Source: Veillonella agrestimuris
GTDB taxonomy: Bacteria; Bacillota; Negativicutes; Veillonellales; Veillonellaceae
Reading direction: 5' to 3'
NCBI RefSeq assembly: GCF_943193065.1
Contig: NZ_CALPCS010000008.1
Location: 36,757 to 100,756, forward strand
DNA: 64,000 bases
Below are positions 1 through 8,695 of the stretch, in pieces; positions within the stretch are counted from its first letter, which is position 1, and each line of letters begins with the position of its first letter. Below the pieces are notes generated by a model. It was not told the origin of the DNA. It saw only the letters and a program-made list of their open reading frames with translations, and did not search any database. The position numbers and the translations under genes are program-made.

Positions 1-297
1 TCTGTAATAGATACAACTAACGTAACAATAGCTCTTTCTTGCGGAGTAATTTGAGTTTGTTTATACACATCACCATAAATATACTTCTTAACAATATCTG
101 CATGTTCTGGATCAGTATCACTTAAAGGAAACGCTCTATTTCCATGTAAAGCTTTATGGTTCTTATTCGCTTCTTCTGCTCGATTATAGCTCGATTATAG
201 CTAGCTAATGTAGATGCATCAGCTATCCCTGAACCAGTCATCATAATACATAAGCCTCCTAAAACAATTAATCTTTTACATATTTGATAACCTTCAT
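1..297 (-). pseudogene. Carboxymuconolactone decarboxylase-like gene, frameshifted and cut by the window edge
   Basis: Read on the minus strand, the frame resembles the start of an AhpD/carboxymuconolactone decarboxylase family protein, with NKNHKALHGNRAFPLSDT followed by ITPQERAIVTLVV. The frame is broken by an exact 11-bp tandem duplication (179-189 and 190-200), which shifts the reading frame and brings a stop at 122-124. Removing one copy restores an open frame to the window edge. A second lesion is possible: an ATG at 297 would give a typical signal peptide (MKVIKYVK then RLIVLGGLCIMM) only if the A run at 274-277 had one more base. Otherwise translation could start at the ATG at 244 behind AGGAGG. 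It lies just downstream of the cupin gene, a common partner of this family. The C-terminal part is outside the window, so the family call rests on the N-terminal part only. Confidence 0.7.
179..200. repeat. 11-bp perfect tandem duplication
   Basis: The unit CTCGATTATAG occurs twice back to back. As 11 is not a multiple of three, the second copy shifts the frame of the decarboxylase-like gene. Such a repeat can arise and be lost by replication slippage, so the gene might be reversibly switched. This is inference; only the two copies are seen. Confidence 0.9.
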
Positions 298-352
298 AGG
301 ACTTACCTGTCTTACATAGAATAACAATGTAAGATAATTGTCTTGCAATACA

Positions 353-793
353 TCAATCTGATAATTGTTTATAGAAATCATCTGACACTTCTTCTAACCA
401 TTCATTTGAGATATTTTCACCAGGTATTTCAATAGCAATATGTGAAAACCAGCTATCCTTTTTTGCCCCATGCCAGTGTTTAATACCAGCAGGAATAACA
501 ACGACACTACCTTCTTTTAGTGCTTGTGGTTCTTTATCATCAGCTTGATACCAGCCTTCTCCGGCAGTGCAGATTAATATCTGACCGCCTCCCTTATCAG
601 CATGATGAATATGCCAATTATTACGACAACCAGGTTCAAAGGTCACATTAAAAATAGGAAATTCTCCCTTTTGAAAATCAGTTAAAGGATTTAAAAAACT
701 ATCTCCTATAAAATATTGAGCAAAGTCCGAGTTATAACTTCCCATTCCAAATACATTGGTCACTTCAAAAGCGTCTTTATTTTGATATTTCAT
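353..793 (-). CDS. Cupin domain protein
   Basis: A single-domain cupin of about 146 residues, probably cytoplasmic, of unknown substrate. The first cupin motif carries H61, H63 and H64 (WHIHH) and the second H106 and H108 (HWHGA), the expected metal ligands. The sequence FGMGSYN...FIGDSFLNPL is typical of small cupins encoded with carboxymuconolactone decarboxylases, and such a gene, now broken, follows directly. The start is set at the ATG at 793, preceded by GAGG; an upstream in-frame ATG at 850 would add 19 residues but has a weaker ribosome site. The gene is divergent from a TetR-type regulator, which probably controls it. Confidence 0.85.
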   Translation of the reverse strand: MKYQNKDAFEVTNVFGMGSYNSDFAQYFIGDSFLNPLTDFQKGEFPIFNVTFEPGCRNNWHIHHADKGGGQILICTAGEGWYQADDKEPQALKEGSVVVIPAGIKHWHGAKKDSWFSHIAIEIPGENISNEWLEEVSDDFYKQLSD

Positions 794-1021
794 ACTTTTC
801 CTCATTTCTATTTTCTTATAATGCGTAGACTCAATGACTAGATTCTCCATAATTCTTACAACGATTATAAATCATGACAATATTCGCTTTTTAATTGCAA
901 GAACAGTATAATAAATATCTAATTACAAATACAATTCCCAAATACTATATTATGGTGAGTATGCCACAGATTTATAAAAATGGTAATTTATTTGAAAAAA
1001 CTATGTAAAGGAGTGTTTATT

Positions 1022-1582
1022 ATGGAGAGAAAAAAAGACTTAAGAGTGTTAAAAACAAAAACTATCATTCAAAATACCTTTAAAGAAATGATATTAGAAA
1101 TGAATGCATCTTCCATAAAAGTTAAAGCGCTTACTGAACGAGCTATGATTAATCGAAAAACATTTTATCTACATTACAATTGCCTTGAAAATCTTTATGA
1201 AGAAATTCTATCCGACCTTTTTAAAGACTATTCAAATGCCATTAATACATTACCTGATAATCCCCCTTTCACAGAAGTTAATCGTGTGTTTTTTGAGTTT
1301 ATGGCAAAGCAAAAACCATATATGGAAAAAATTGTTTGTGATCCAAGTTATCGTGAATTTTCTGATAACTTTTTTACATCTATGCTACTCCATAATCGTA
1401 AAAGATATAATCCTTATAAATCCTTCACAAAAGAAGAACAAAATATTATAAATACATTTCTATCCATTGGTTCTGTAAATCTTTATCGTAAATGGATTGA
1501 AGATAAAAAAAGAATTCCCCTAGAAGATTTAATTAATCTTTCAGGAAAACTCTTTCATAGTGGTATTTCTTCAATTTTATAG
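1022..1582 (+). CDS. TetR/AcrR-family transcriptional regulator
   Basis: A 186-residue protein with an N-terminal TetR-type helix-turn-helix (about residues 12-55: KTIIQNTFKEMI, then KVKALTERAMINRKTFYLHY) and a helical C-terminal ligand domain. The start is the ATG at 1022, with AAAGGAG eight bases upstream; an in-frame start at 980 lacks a comparable site. It is transcribed away from the cupin gene, and the AT-rich 228-bp gap between them must hold both promoters. By the usual logic of such pairs it probably represses the cupin/decarboxylase genes and itself. The ligand is unknown. Confidence 0.85.
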   Translation: MERKKDLRVLKTKTIIQNTFKEMILEMNASSIKVKALTERAMINRKTFYLHYNCLENLYEEILSDLFKDYSNAINTLPDNPPFTEVNRVFFEFMAKQKPYMEKIVCDPSYREFSDNFFTSMLLHNRKRYNPYKSFTKEEQNIINTFLSIGSVNLYRKWIEDKKRIPLEDLINLSGKLFHSGISSIL

Positions 1583-1659
1583 TTGTAAATATGTCCTAAT
1601 CTTTTGAGTATGACTCGTCTCTAAGCACATTAGATATGTAACCAATATATACTTTTACA

Positions 1660-1920
1660 TTACATCAAAGCAGTCATAGCTGTTACAATACCAAAAACGA
1701 TACCAGGTGCATTAGCTGCTGCTAATGGAAGATCTCGTTCTTTTTTGAATAAACCATAATAAACCCATAAACTGCAGTTAATAGCTGCTACTAGGGGTTG
1801 AATGAAATTTCCCTTTTGACCAGCTAAATTATCCATAATCTGTGGAATATAAGATACATACATCATGACAGACATAAATGTAGCAATCCATCCTAATATT
1901 TTCATTTGTTTTTCAGTCAT
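1660..1920 (-). CDS. SemiSWEET-type (PQ-loop) small transporter
   Basis: An 86-residue membrane protein with three predicted helices, the size of bacterial SemiSWEET sugar transporters, which work as dimers of three-helix bundles. The PQ motif is at P26-Q27 (SYIPQI). N48, W52 and N70 fall where the family has pocket residues (AAINCSLWVYYGLF and AAANAPG). The substrate cannot be told from sequence; related proteins carry mono- or disaccharides. The gene stands alone: a terminator lies upstream of it, between it and the acetyltransferase gene. Confidence 0.85.
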   Translation of the reverse strand: MTEKQMKILGWIATFMSVMMYVSYIPQIMDNLAGQKGNFIQPLVAAINCSLWVYYGLFKKERDLPLAAANAPGIVFGIVTAMTALM

Positions 1921-1947
1921 AAAATCTTCCTTTCATAATATATCTTA

Positions 1948-1995
1948 CATATAAAAACAAAGAGTGTCCCTGCTTACAGTGGCACTCTTTGTTTT
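1948..1995 (-). terminator. Rho-independent terminator after the GNAT gene
   Basis: A perfect 13-bp stem (AAAACAAAGAGTG at 1954-1966 with its complement at 1983-1995) is followed on the minus strand by a T-rich run. It separates the acetyltransferase gene from the SemiSWEET gene. Confidence 0.85.
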
Positions 1996-2074
1996 CGTTA
2001 TTGTAATATAGCATTATTGACTTGTCAACAAATAATGATTCTTTTTATAATTTACTACATTTGTGAGCCATACG

Positions 2075-2587
2075 TTAAGATAATCCAAAAGCATCATCAT
2101 ATTTCATGATACCATCTATCAATTTTGCTTCATTAGAAAAGCATAATGCCATAAAATAAGCATCCTCAATTTCAAAAGGCGGCTTAATAACATATATGCT
2201 AGCTGTAGTATATCCAGCACGCTCATAATAAGAAGGATCTCCCAGTACTACGGAATATGTATACCCTAATATCTTAGCAATCTTATGTCCTTCTTTCATA
2301 AGCAAAGTACCAATACCTTGACCTTGATATGCTGGTAGCACAGAAAGTGGCGCTAACGCCAATACTTCAACGTCACCAACAAAAGCCTTTGTAAAAAGAA
2401 TATGTCCTACAATCGTATCATCCTTTACAGCTACAAGCGATAGTTCAGGAATGAAAGAGTCACTATTCCGCAAATTAACAACTAAATCTTGTTCATTCCC
2501 GTCTGCATGCTCTGCCGTTTGGAAAGCGTGTTGTATTAAATGATACACTGATTCATAGTCTTTTGATTCTTCTTGTCTTATTATCAT
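2075..2587 (-). CDS. GNAT-family N-acetyltransferase (YhbS-like)
   Basis: A 170-residue single GNAT domain. The acetyl-CoA-binding signature is visible around residues 83-100 (LSVLPAYQGQGIGTLLM, the Q/RxxGxG/A loop), followed by the helix EGHKIAKILGY and the strand YSVVLGDPSYYERAGY typical of YhbS-like members. The acceptor substrate is unknown. It ends at a strong terminator and is separated from the rRNA methyltransferase gene by a short stretch that holds a direct repeat of that gene's 3' end. Confidence 0.85.
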   Translation of the reverse strand: MIIRQEESKDYESVYHLIQHAFQTAEHADGNEQDLVVNLRNSDSFIPELSLVAVKDDTIVGHILFTKAFVGDVEVLALAPLSVLPAYQGQGIGTLLMKEGHKIAKILGYTYSVVLGDPSYYERAGYTTASIYVIKPPFEIEDAYFMALCFSNEAKLIDGIMKYDDAFGLS

Positions 2588-2599
2588 AATTTATTTATT

Positions 2600-2627
2600 C
2601 GCTCCTTGTAAGTAAAGCCACTGCCTC
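2600..2627. repeat. 28-bp direct repeat, copy 1 (downstream of the RlmD-like gene)
   Basis: This copy matches 2718-2745 exactly. Read on the minus strand it encodes EAVALLTRS followed by E and a stop, so it looks like an alternative, possibly ancestral, 3' end of the RlmD-like gene, now separated from it by 90 bp. Confidence 0.85.
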
Positions 2628-2703
2628 CGCCGTAGGCTGTTTCCAATCGTATTTCGCTTCGCTCTTACTCTTGGACATCCCTGACATGGGCAGTGCTAAT
2701 TAC

Positions 2704-4182
2704 TTACTGCGTCGCTCCGCTCCTTGTAAGTAAAGCCACTGCCTCAACATGGGCGGTCATGGGGAACATGTCTACGGGTTGGACTTCTTGTAGTTCATAG
2801 CCGAGGTTTTGCAAGATGGCTATGTCTCGTGCCATGGTCGCCGGGTTACAAGATACATAAACCATGCGCTGTGGTTCCATAGCGGCAGCAGAGGTGAGTA
2901 CTTCTTCTTTGCAGCCTGCTCGAATGGGATCAAATACGATAACGTCTGGTCGAACACCTCGTTCATAGAGGTGTGGCATCTCAACGGCTGCATCACCAAC
3001 GATAAATTCGGTATTATCATATCCATTTCTCTTCGCATTTTCACGAGCATTGATAATGGCTGGCTCGACGATTTCAATACCAATAACATGTTCTGCTTTG
3101 TGAGCTAAAAATAATGAAATTGTACCAGTTCCACAATAGGCATCAATCACTGTTTCATTACCTTTCAAGTCAGCATAAGCCAAAGCTTGGTCATAGAGAA
3201 CTGTCGTTTGCTCTGGATTGACTTGGAAGAAGGAATGAGGAGATAAAGAAAATTCCAAATCTTTAATATGATCAGTAATGGTTCCTTTCCCATAGAGTAC
3301 TCGGTTAGTAGGTCCTAAAATCACATTGGTTTTCTTAGGATTGCTATTATGAACGATAGTCTCTACTTCAGGGATGGCTTCTTTGATGCGCTGTGCCCAA
3401 ATTGCTTCTTCTGGCAAATAGTCTGTAGTCGTTACAATAATCACCATCCATCCAGATTGACCAATCCGACCGATAATATGGCGTAATACGCCCGTCCCCA
3501 ATTGTTCATTATAGGGTTCAATTCCTAATTCATTGGCAATTTCAGAAGCTACTTGAGCAATGCGATTATTTCCTTCATCTTGAATGTAGCAATTCGTCCC
3601 CTCCACAATATGATGAGAACCCATGGCGTAAAATCCCATTTTTATATGATTTGGTATGCCTCCAACAGGCATTTGCATCTTATTGCGATAACTCCAAGGA
3701 TTATCTGGACCTATAGTGGGTTTAACTAAATCAGGATTCAAATGACCAATTCGTTGAATTACATCTTTTATTTTCTGTGTTTTCAACGCCAATTGTCCTT
3801 CATAAGTAGTATGTTGTAACTGACAACCTCCACAGATACCATACAATTCGCACCGTGGCTCCGTTCTCTGTGGCGAAGCTTTCACAACAGATTTGAGTAT
3901 ACCTGTAGCATATGTTTTCTTTACTATAGTAATTTCTACTTCTACTTCTTCTTCTGGCAAAGCAAAGGGAACAAATACAGTAAAATCTTCGATTTTTCCA
4001 ACCCCTTCACCACTACTGCCCATACCGTGGATCGAAATGGTCACTATATCACCGACCTGCACAGGTGCGTTAGCTATGGCTTTCGCTTTTTTTGAAAGCC
4101 CATTACCATTTTGATTCTGTGTGCGTTTCTTACTATTTTGTAATCCTTTATCAACTCGTTGTGTAGACTGTCGTTTATTCAT
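2704..4182 (-). CDS. rlmD: 23S rRNA (uracil-C5)-methyltransferase, RlmD/RlmCD type
   Basis: A 492-residue SAM-dependent RNA m5U methyltransferase of the TrmA/RlmC/RlmD family. In order: a basic N-terminal extension (1-38), a TRAM RNA-binding domain (about 40-100), a 4Fe-4S cysteine cluster starting CELYGICGGC (about 110), and the methyltransferase domain with DAYCGTGTISLFLA and the catalytic cysteine in VSCNPATMARD (about 445). In Firmicutes a single enzyme often does both U747 and U1939, so the exact target is uncertain. The start overlaps the end of the upstream TerC gene by 8 bp. The C-terminus is duplicated just downstream (see repeats). Confidence 0.9.
   Translation of the reverse strand: MNKRQSTQRVDKGLQNSKKRTQNQNGNGLSKKAKAIANAPVQVGDIVTISIHGMGSSGEGVGKIEDFTVFVPFALPEEEVEVEITIVKKTYATGILKSVVKASPQRTEPRCELYGICGGCQLQHTTYEGQLALKTQKIKDVIQRIGHLNPDLVKPTIGPDNPWSYRNKMQMPVGGIPNHIKMGFYAMGSHHIVEGTNCYIQDEGNNRIAQVASEIANELGIEPYNEQLGTGVLRHIIGRIGQSGWMVIIVTTTDYLPEEAIWAQRIKEAIPEVETIVHNSNPKKTNVILGPTNRVLYGKGTITDHIKDLEFSLSPHSFFQVNPEQTTVLYDQALAYADLKGNETVIDAYCGTGTISLFLAHKAEHVIGIEIVEPAIINARENAKRNGYDNTEFIVGDAAVEMPHLYERGVRPDVIVFDPIRAGCKEEVLTSAAAMEPQRMVYVSCNPATMARDIAILQNLGYELQEVQPVDMFPMTAHVEAVALLTRSGATQ
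2718..2745. repeat. 28-bp direct repeat, copy 2 (inside the RlmD-like gene)
   Basis: Exact match of 2600-2627. This copy is the coding end of the RlmD-like gene (EAVALLTRS), after which the present gene reads GATQ and stops. The two copies flank a 90-bp stretch that is unlike the surrounding genes. Confidence 0.85.
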
Positions 4183-4849
4183 GATTAGATGTCTTTCTTG
4201 CCCATTTAATAATTCCCGCTATAGCAAGGACAAATATAACGGCACCGATTTTAATAGCTAATTGATACCCATCTATATATGGCAATAGCAATGGATCTTC
4301 TACGATCATTTCGCCTCCTACCCAACCCAGGAGAGCGCCACCTGCCCATAGGATAATCGGATATTTGTTAATAATACGGGCGAATAAAGTAGAACAGAAT
4401 ATGATGATTGGCACTGTAATAAGGAGGCCGAAAATAATCAGTTCTAAATGACCTTGTGCAGCACCTACAACGCCAATAACATTGTCTATACTCATCATCG
4501 CATCTGCAATAATAATTGTACCTACAGCACCCATTAAAGAATCTTTCGCATCTACATGCGCTTCTTCTTCGCCGCCTTTCATTAATTGAATGGCAATCCA
4601 TAAAAGAACTAAACCACCAATTAAATGAAGAGCAGGAATGATGGATAACGCTTCTACTAAAATAGTGGCAAATAATAAACGCATCCCGATGGCCCCAGCA
4701 GTGCCCCACAAAATAGCTTTCTTTTGTAAATGAGGTGCTAATTTGCCTGCTGCCATACCGATAACAACAGCATTGTCGCCGGCTAATAATATATCAATTA
4801 AAATAATCTTTCCTATAGTCAGCCAAGTAGCTACTTCTAAAAACTCCAT
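4175..4849 (-). CDS. TerC-family membrane protein (probable manganese exporter), copy 1
   Basis: A 224-residue polytopic membrane protein of the TerC family. Conserved acidic motifs in the membrane are visible: DILLAGDNAVVIGMA near residue 20 and IIADAMMSIDNVIGV near residue 115. Characterised relatives (Alx, MeeF/MeeY) export Mn2+ or help metallate exported proteins, so metal export is the best guess here. It overlaps the RlmD-like gene by 8 bp and lies about 200 bp after a second TerC gene, from which a terminator separates it. No yybP-ykoY manganese riboswitch was recognised upstream. Confidence 0.85.
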   Translation of the reverse strand: MEFLEVATWLTIGKIILIDILLAGDNAVVIGMAAGKLAPHLQKKAILWGTAGAIGMRLLFATILVEALSIIPALHLIGGLVLLWIAIQLMKGGEEEAHVDAKDSLMGAVGTIIIADAMMSIDNVIGVVGAAQGHLELIIFGLLITVPIIIFCSTLFARIINKYPIILWAGGALLGWVGGEMIVEDPLLLPYIDGYQLAIKIGAVIFVLAIAGIIKWARKTSNHE

Positions 4850-5010
4850 TGATAAATCCCCTCTATTGAATATATGTTACTAAAACTATTATCTAACTAT
4901 ACCATATTTTGCCTATCATTTCACGATGTCTCCTATTACTAGACTCTCACATCCTATGAAAGATCTATAGAATGGATCATAATCGCTATCATTCACTCTT
5001 CCCAATGAAC

Positions 5011-5043
5011 AAAAGCTCTTCCTCATAAGAAGGAAGAGCTTTC
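5011..5043 (-). terminator. Terminator after TerC copy 2
   Basis: An 11-bp perfect stem (AAAGCTCTTCC at 5012-5022 with its complement at 5032-5042) is followed on the minus strand by TTTTG. It lies just after the stop of the upstream TerC gene. Confidence 0.8.
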
Positions 5044-5053
5044 AGAGAATGTA

Positions 5054-5713
5054 TTATTTTTTCATTTTATTTACTGCTAACGCAGCCCCTACGACAAGGA
5101 CAACGGCAGCGATTTTAATAGCTAATGCATAAGGTGCTACGTAATCCGCAATGATTGGATCTACCAAACTCATAGCGGTCCCTACCCAAGCAAGAATACC
5201 GCCCCCTACATAGAGGATGATAGGGTAACGATCGATGATTTTTACAAATAATGTACTACCATAAATGATGATTGGCACAGTAATAAGCATACCAATGGCC
5301 ACTAACATCATATTACCATTAGCAGCGCCTACGACGCCTAGCACATTATCGATACCCATAATACCATCGGCAATGACGATAGTCGTAATAGCCGCACGAA
5401 GATTATCTTTAGCTTCGATATTGTGTTCACTATCATCATTGGCAATTAATTTATAGCCAATCCATAATAATAGAATACCTCCTACCAAGCGGAGGGCTGG
5501 AATATTATTAATGGCCTCGATAAATAAGAATGCCATAACAAGTCGCAAACCAATGGCCCCGGCAGTGCCCCAAAAAATCGCTTTCTTTTGCAAATGAGGA
5601 GGCAAATTACGTGCCGCCATACCGATAACAATTGCATTATCACCGGCTAATAAAATGTCGATGACGATAATTTGAAACATCGCCAACATACCTTGAATGG
5701 ATAAAATGTCCAA
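5054..5713 (-). CDS. TerC-family membrane protein (probable manganese exporter), copy 2
   Basis: A 219-residue TerC protein clearly paralogous to the next gene downstream: the same motifs DILLAGDNAIVIGMA and IVIADGIMGIDNVLGV, and the same WGTAGAIGLR segment. Seven or so membrane helices are predicted by eye. The pair probably arose by tandem duplication. The start is preceded by AGGAGG. The 75-bp gap upstream, next to the ABC transporter gene, is too short for a full manganese riboswitch. Confidence 0.85.
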   Translation of the reverse strand: MDILSIQGMLAMFQIIVIDILLAGDNAIVIGMAARNLPPHLQKKAIFWGTAGAIGLRLVMAFLFIEAINNIPALRLVGGILLLWIGYKLIANDDSEHNIEAKDNLRAAITTIVIADGIMGIDNVLGVVGAANGNMMLVAIGMLITVPIIIYGSTLFVKIIDRYPIILYVGGGILAWVGTAMSLVDPIIADYVAPYALAIKIAAVVLVVGAALAVNKMKK

Positions 5714-5788
5714 TGTAATCCTCCTATAACGAAAATATTCAATATTCTCATTATATCAAGATATCCTATTATTGTGCAATAGATTTCA

Positions 5789-6775
5789 TTACATAGCATC
5801 CATTTCTGCACGAATGCGCGTCAAAGCATCAACAGTACGTACACCTGGTGTAATTTCAGATAATTTAACGCGAATAAATCGATTATTCACTACTGCACTA
5901 ACATTAGCCAAAGCAGGATTCGATTTTAATCGTTCTACTTTCGCATCAAAATCGTCCGTGTTACGGAAGCTATTACCATAGTCACAAATGATAATGTAAT
6001 CAGGATTTGCATCTACCACAGATTCCCAAGAGGCCTTTGCCCATGTACGATCCACATCAGTATCAGCCATGACATTGTGAATACCAACTAAATCTAATAC
6101 ATTCGTAGTATATCCTTTAAATACGGTAAAAGGTTGCTCATCTTCAGAATCGAAAATAAATACCCGTTTTACCTCTTTTCCTTTTGCTTCATCCATCACA
6201 GGTTGTAACTTAGCTTTTTCATCATTCACCCATTGTTGTGCTCGTTCTTCAATGTGAAATATTTTACCAAACATCAACATATCATCAAATAAAGTATCTA
6301 GCGTAGCATCCCGCTTGGTCATAGATGCAGGAATAAAAATATTCACATCCTGGCTCACTAATTGAGCTGCTGGTATAGCACGCTTTGTAAAGCTATCAGC
6401 CCATCCAGTAGTAAAATCTGGTTTAGCGGCCATAAATGTTTCATAGGATGGCCATTTTTCAGCTAGTACTGGAACTTTGTCATAAGCGTTTTGCAATGGT
6501 TCATAAATAGGCTCTTCTTTAAAGGCCGTTCCTACCATGCGATCTTCAAGGCCTAATGCTAACATCATTTCTGCAGTAGCCTGTGACATAGATACAGCCC
6601 GCTTTGGTGCCTCTTTCATAGTGAAAGTATAATCTTTACCATCTAGCTCAGCCGTCCACGTTACACCATCAGCACCACTTTGCTTCGTATCTGTGCCACA
6701 TCCAGCAAGACTAAATAAAGCCAATGTAGAGGCTACCACACCAAATATTTTCATTCTTCTTGAAAGTTGTAACAT
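5789..6775 (-). CDS. ABC transporter substrate-binding lipoprotein (iron-complex/cobalamin type)
   Basis: A 328-residue exported lipoprotein. Residues 1-26 are a lipoprotein signal with lipobox LAGC, and the mature part has the two-lobed FecB/BtuF-like fold pattern (KRAVSMSQATAEMMLALGLEDRMVG; NPDYIIICDYG). It is the last gene of a three-gene importer set (permease, ATPase, binding protein). The start at 6775 has AAGGAG upstream; a second Met at residue 8 is less likely. Siderophore, haem or corrinoid could be the cargo, and sequence alone does not decide. Confidence 0.85.
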   Translation of the reverse strand: MLQLSRRMKIFGVVASTLALFSLAGCGTDTKQSGADGVTWTAELDGKDYTFTMKEAPKRAVSMSQATAEMMLALGLEDRMVGTAFKEEPIYEPLQNAYDKVPVLAEKWPSYETFMAAKPDFTTGWADSFTKRAIPAAQLVSQDVNIFIPASMTKRDATLDTLFDDMLMFGKIFHIEERAQQWVNDEKAKLQPVMDEAKGKEVKRVFIFDSEDEQPFTVFKGYTTNVLDLVGIHNVMADTDVDRTWAKASWESVVDANPDYIIICDYGNSFRNTDDFDAKVERLKSNPALANVSAVVNNRFIRVKLSEITPGVRTVDALTRIRAEMDAM

Positions 6776-6888
6776 ACTCGTCTCCTTCTGTTAGTACATA
6801 ATATTTGTGATACAGTATATATAAAAATATATAGAATAAATATATGGAATAAATTGTAATATAAATTAACACATCACAATTTATATCC

Positions 6889-7629
6889 TTAATAGGTTAC
6901 AATAAAACCTTGTTCTGTCTGGCCTACTTCCATGGGGACACTAAAAACTTCACTTAATCGTTCCGACGTACAAACTTCTTCTACCGTTCCCGTATAAGCA
7001 ATTTGGCTATCTTTCATAGCTACTATATAATCGCAATAACGACCAGCCAAAATAAGATCGTGTAACGTAAGGATAACGGTACCATTATATACTTTTAATT
7101 GCTCCATTAATCCTAATTTATACTGTATATCTAAGTGATTCGTTGGTTCATCTAAAAAGATATACTCTGTCTCTTGCGCAAAAGCCCTGCCGATGAGTGT
7201 CCGTTGCAATTCACCACCCGATAACTGGTGTATGGCACGATGTCCTAAATCATCAATACCTAAACGAGACATAACAGACGCTACTACGGTATCGTCATCA
7301 TCACTTCGTTCTGTGTGACGATAAGGATAGCGCCCCATACGAACCACTTGGCCTACTGTCAATAGACCTTCTATATCGCCTCCGTGTTGTGCCACAATAG
7401 CCATCAACTGTGCCCGCTGTTTTCGGCTAATCGTATCATTATCTATACCATCAATATAAATAGAACCATTGCTTTTCATATCTCCATACACATGGCGAAG
7501 CAACGTCGTTTTACCACTTCCATTAGGTCCGATAATACCAATAGTAGTTCCTGTTTGCCACGTATCAGTAATATGGTGCAATAGATTTTTACCCTCTACG
7601 GTATATGTTAGATTTCGTATATCTATCAT
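6889..7629 (-). CDS. ABC transporter ATP-binding protein (FecE/BtuD type)
   Basis: A 246-residue ABC ATPase with Walker A GPNGSGKTT (about residues 34-42), signature LSGGELQR, Walker B YIFLDEPTNHLD and the H-loop LHD. It overlaps the permease gene upstream by four bases (ATGA-type coupling) and is followed by the binding-protein gene after 113 bp. It energises import of the ligand captured by the lipoprotein. Confidence 0.9.
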   Translation of the reverse strand: MIDIRNLTYTVEGKNLLHHITDTWQTGTTIGIIGPNGSGKTTLLRHVYGDMKSNGSIYIDGIDNDTISRKQRAQLMAIVAQHGGDIEGLLTVGQVVRMGRYPYRHTERSDDDDTVVASVMSRLGIDDLGHRAIHQLSGGELQRTLIGRAFAQETEYIFLDEPTNHLDIQYKLGLMEQLKVYNGTVILTLHDLILAGRYCDYIVAMKDSQIAYTGTVEEVCTSERLSEVFSVPMEVGQTEQGFIVTY

Positions 7630-8627
7630 GATGTACCTTCAGTAAATGCTTTACGAATTAAATAAATAAAAATAGGTGCCCCTACAAGGGAAGTAATGAC
7701 ACCAATAGGCATCTCTTCTGGGCGAATCACAACACGGCTTACCATATCTGCCAATTGCAAACCTATGCCGCCTAATAAAAAAGAGTAGGTTAATAACTTC
7801 TTATGTAATGGACCAACTAAGATACGGCAAATATGAGGAATGATAAGACCTACAAAGCCAATAACCCCTACATATGAGACGACTACTCCCATCACAAGTG
7901 ATGCGATAAAGACTAAAGCAAATTGAAATCGTTCAATGGACAATCCCAACTGTGTCGCACTTCTTCGTCCTAATAACATAATGTCTAAATGAGGACTATT
8001 CCATAACCCCACCACTAGAGCTAGTAAAGAAACAATCATAATATAAGGAACAGAAACCCACTGTATGCCAGAAAATGTACCTACTAACCAAAACATGGCA
8101 GACCGTACTTGTGCTTCATTGGTAGCACTATAAATAATAGCTAATGTAAGAGCCGAGAAAAAAGCACTCACCCCCATACCGATAAGGACTAATCTCACAG
8201 GATGAGGATTCCATCCTACCAGCCATAAGACTAAAAACATCGCCACCATACTTCCTATAAAAGCACTTACGATGACATTAGCACTGCCAAATACCCCTAG
8301 TAAGCCCCATACGATAGCGGCAGCAGCGCCGACACCAGCACCAGATGAAACACCTAAAATATAAGGCTCTGCCAATGCATTTCTAGTCAACGTTTGCATA
8401 TATACGCCTACCATAGCTAATGCACTTCCTACAAAAGCAACGCCTATAGACCTTGGCAAACGGATAGACCACAAAATCTGCTCCGACCCAGTAAATTGCC
8501 ACTGACCTGTTAATACATGTGCTATAAATTCAGAGACTTTCTCTATTGGTATTGATACAGCGCCCACTACAAGAGATAAGGCAATACTAACAATATATAA
8601 AATAATTAAAAAGATGATTGTATTCAC
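7626..8627 (-). CDS. FecCD-family ABC transporter permease
   Basis: A 333-residue permease with about ten hydrophobic helices and the family hallmarks RLPRSIGVAFVGSALAMVG, the EPYILGVSSGAG loop and GFVGLIIPHICRI, which meets the ATPase. First gene of the importer operon. An unusual 17-bp perfect inverted repeat lies about 50 bp upstream of its start and may be an operator. No cobalamin riboswitch was recognised in the 208-bp gap to the divergent MATE gene. Confidence 0.9.
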   Translation of the reverse strand: MNTIIFLIILYIVSIALSLVVGAVSIPIEKVSEFIAHVLTGQWQFTGSEQILWSIRLPRSIGVAFVGSALAMVGVYMQTLTRNALAEPYILGVSSGAGVGAAAAIVWGLLGVFGSANVIVSAFIGSMVAMFLVLWLVGWNPHPVRLVLIGMGVSAFFSALTLAIIYSATNEAQVRSAMFWLVGTFSGIQWVSVPYIMIVSLLALVVGLWNSPHLDIMLLGRRSATQLGLSIERFQFALVFIASLVMGVVVSYVGVIGFVGLIIPHICRILVGPLHKKLLTYSFLLGGIGLQLADMVSRVVIRPEEMPIGVITSLVGAPIFIYLIRKAFTEGTS

Positions 8628-8678
8628 CGTATATCTCCTGTACTATAGAAGTAAGATTATGTGCAATCAAACGTATCC

Positions 8679-8695
8679 ATCATCATAGTGATGAT
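8679..8695. promoter_or_regulatory. 17-bp inverted repeat, candidate operator of the importer operon
   Basis: ATCATCA-TAG-TGATGAT is a perfect 7-3-7 palindrome in the gap between the importer permease gene and the divergent MATE gene, 52 bp before the permease start. Its size and place suit a metal-responsive dimeric repressor, but it does not match the classical Fur box as I know it. Function is inference. Confidence 0.45.

Noticed and set aside
5714..5788. A manganese riboswitch upstream of the TerC pair.
   Set aside because: The gap is only 75 bp and shows no stem set of that class.
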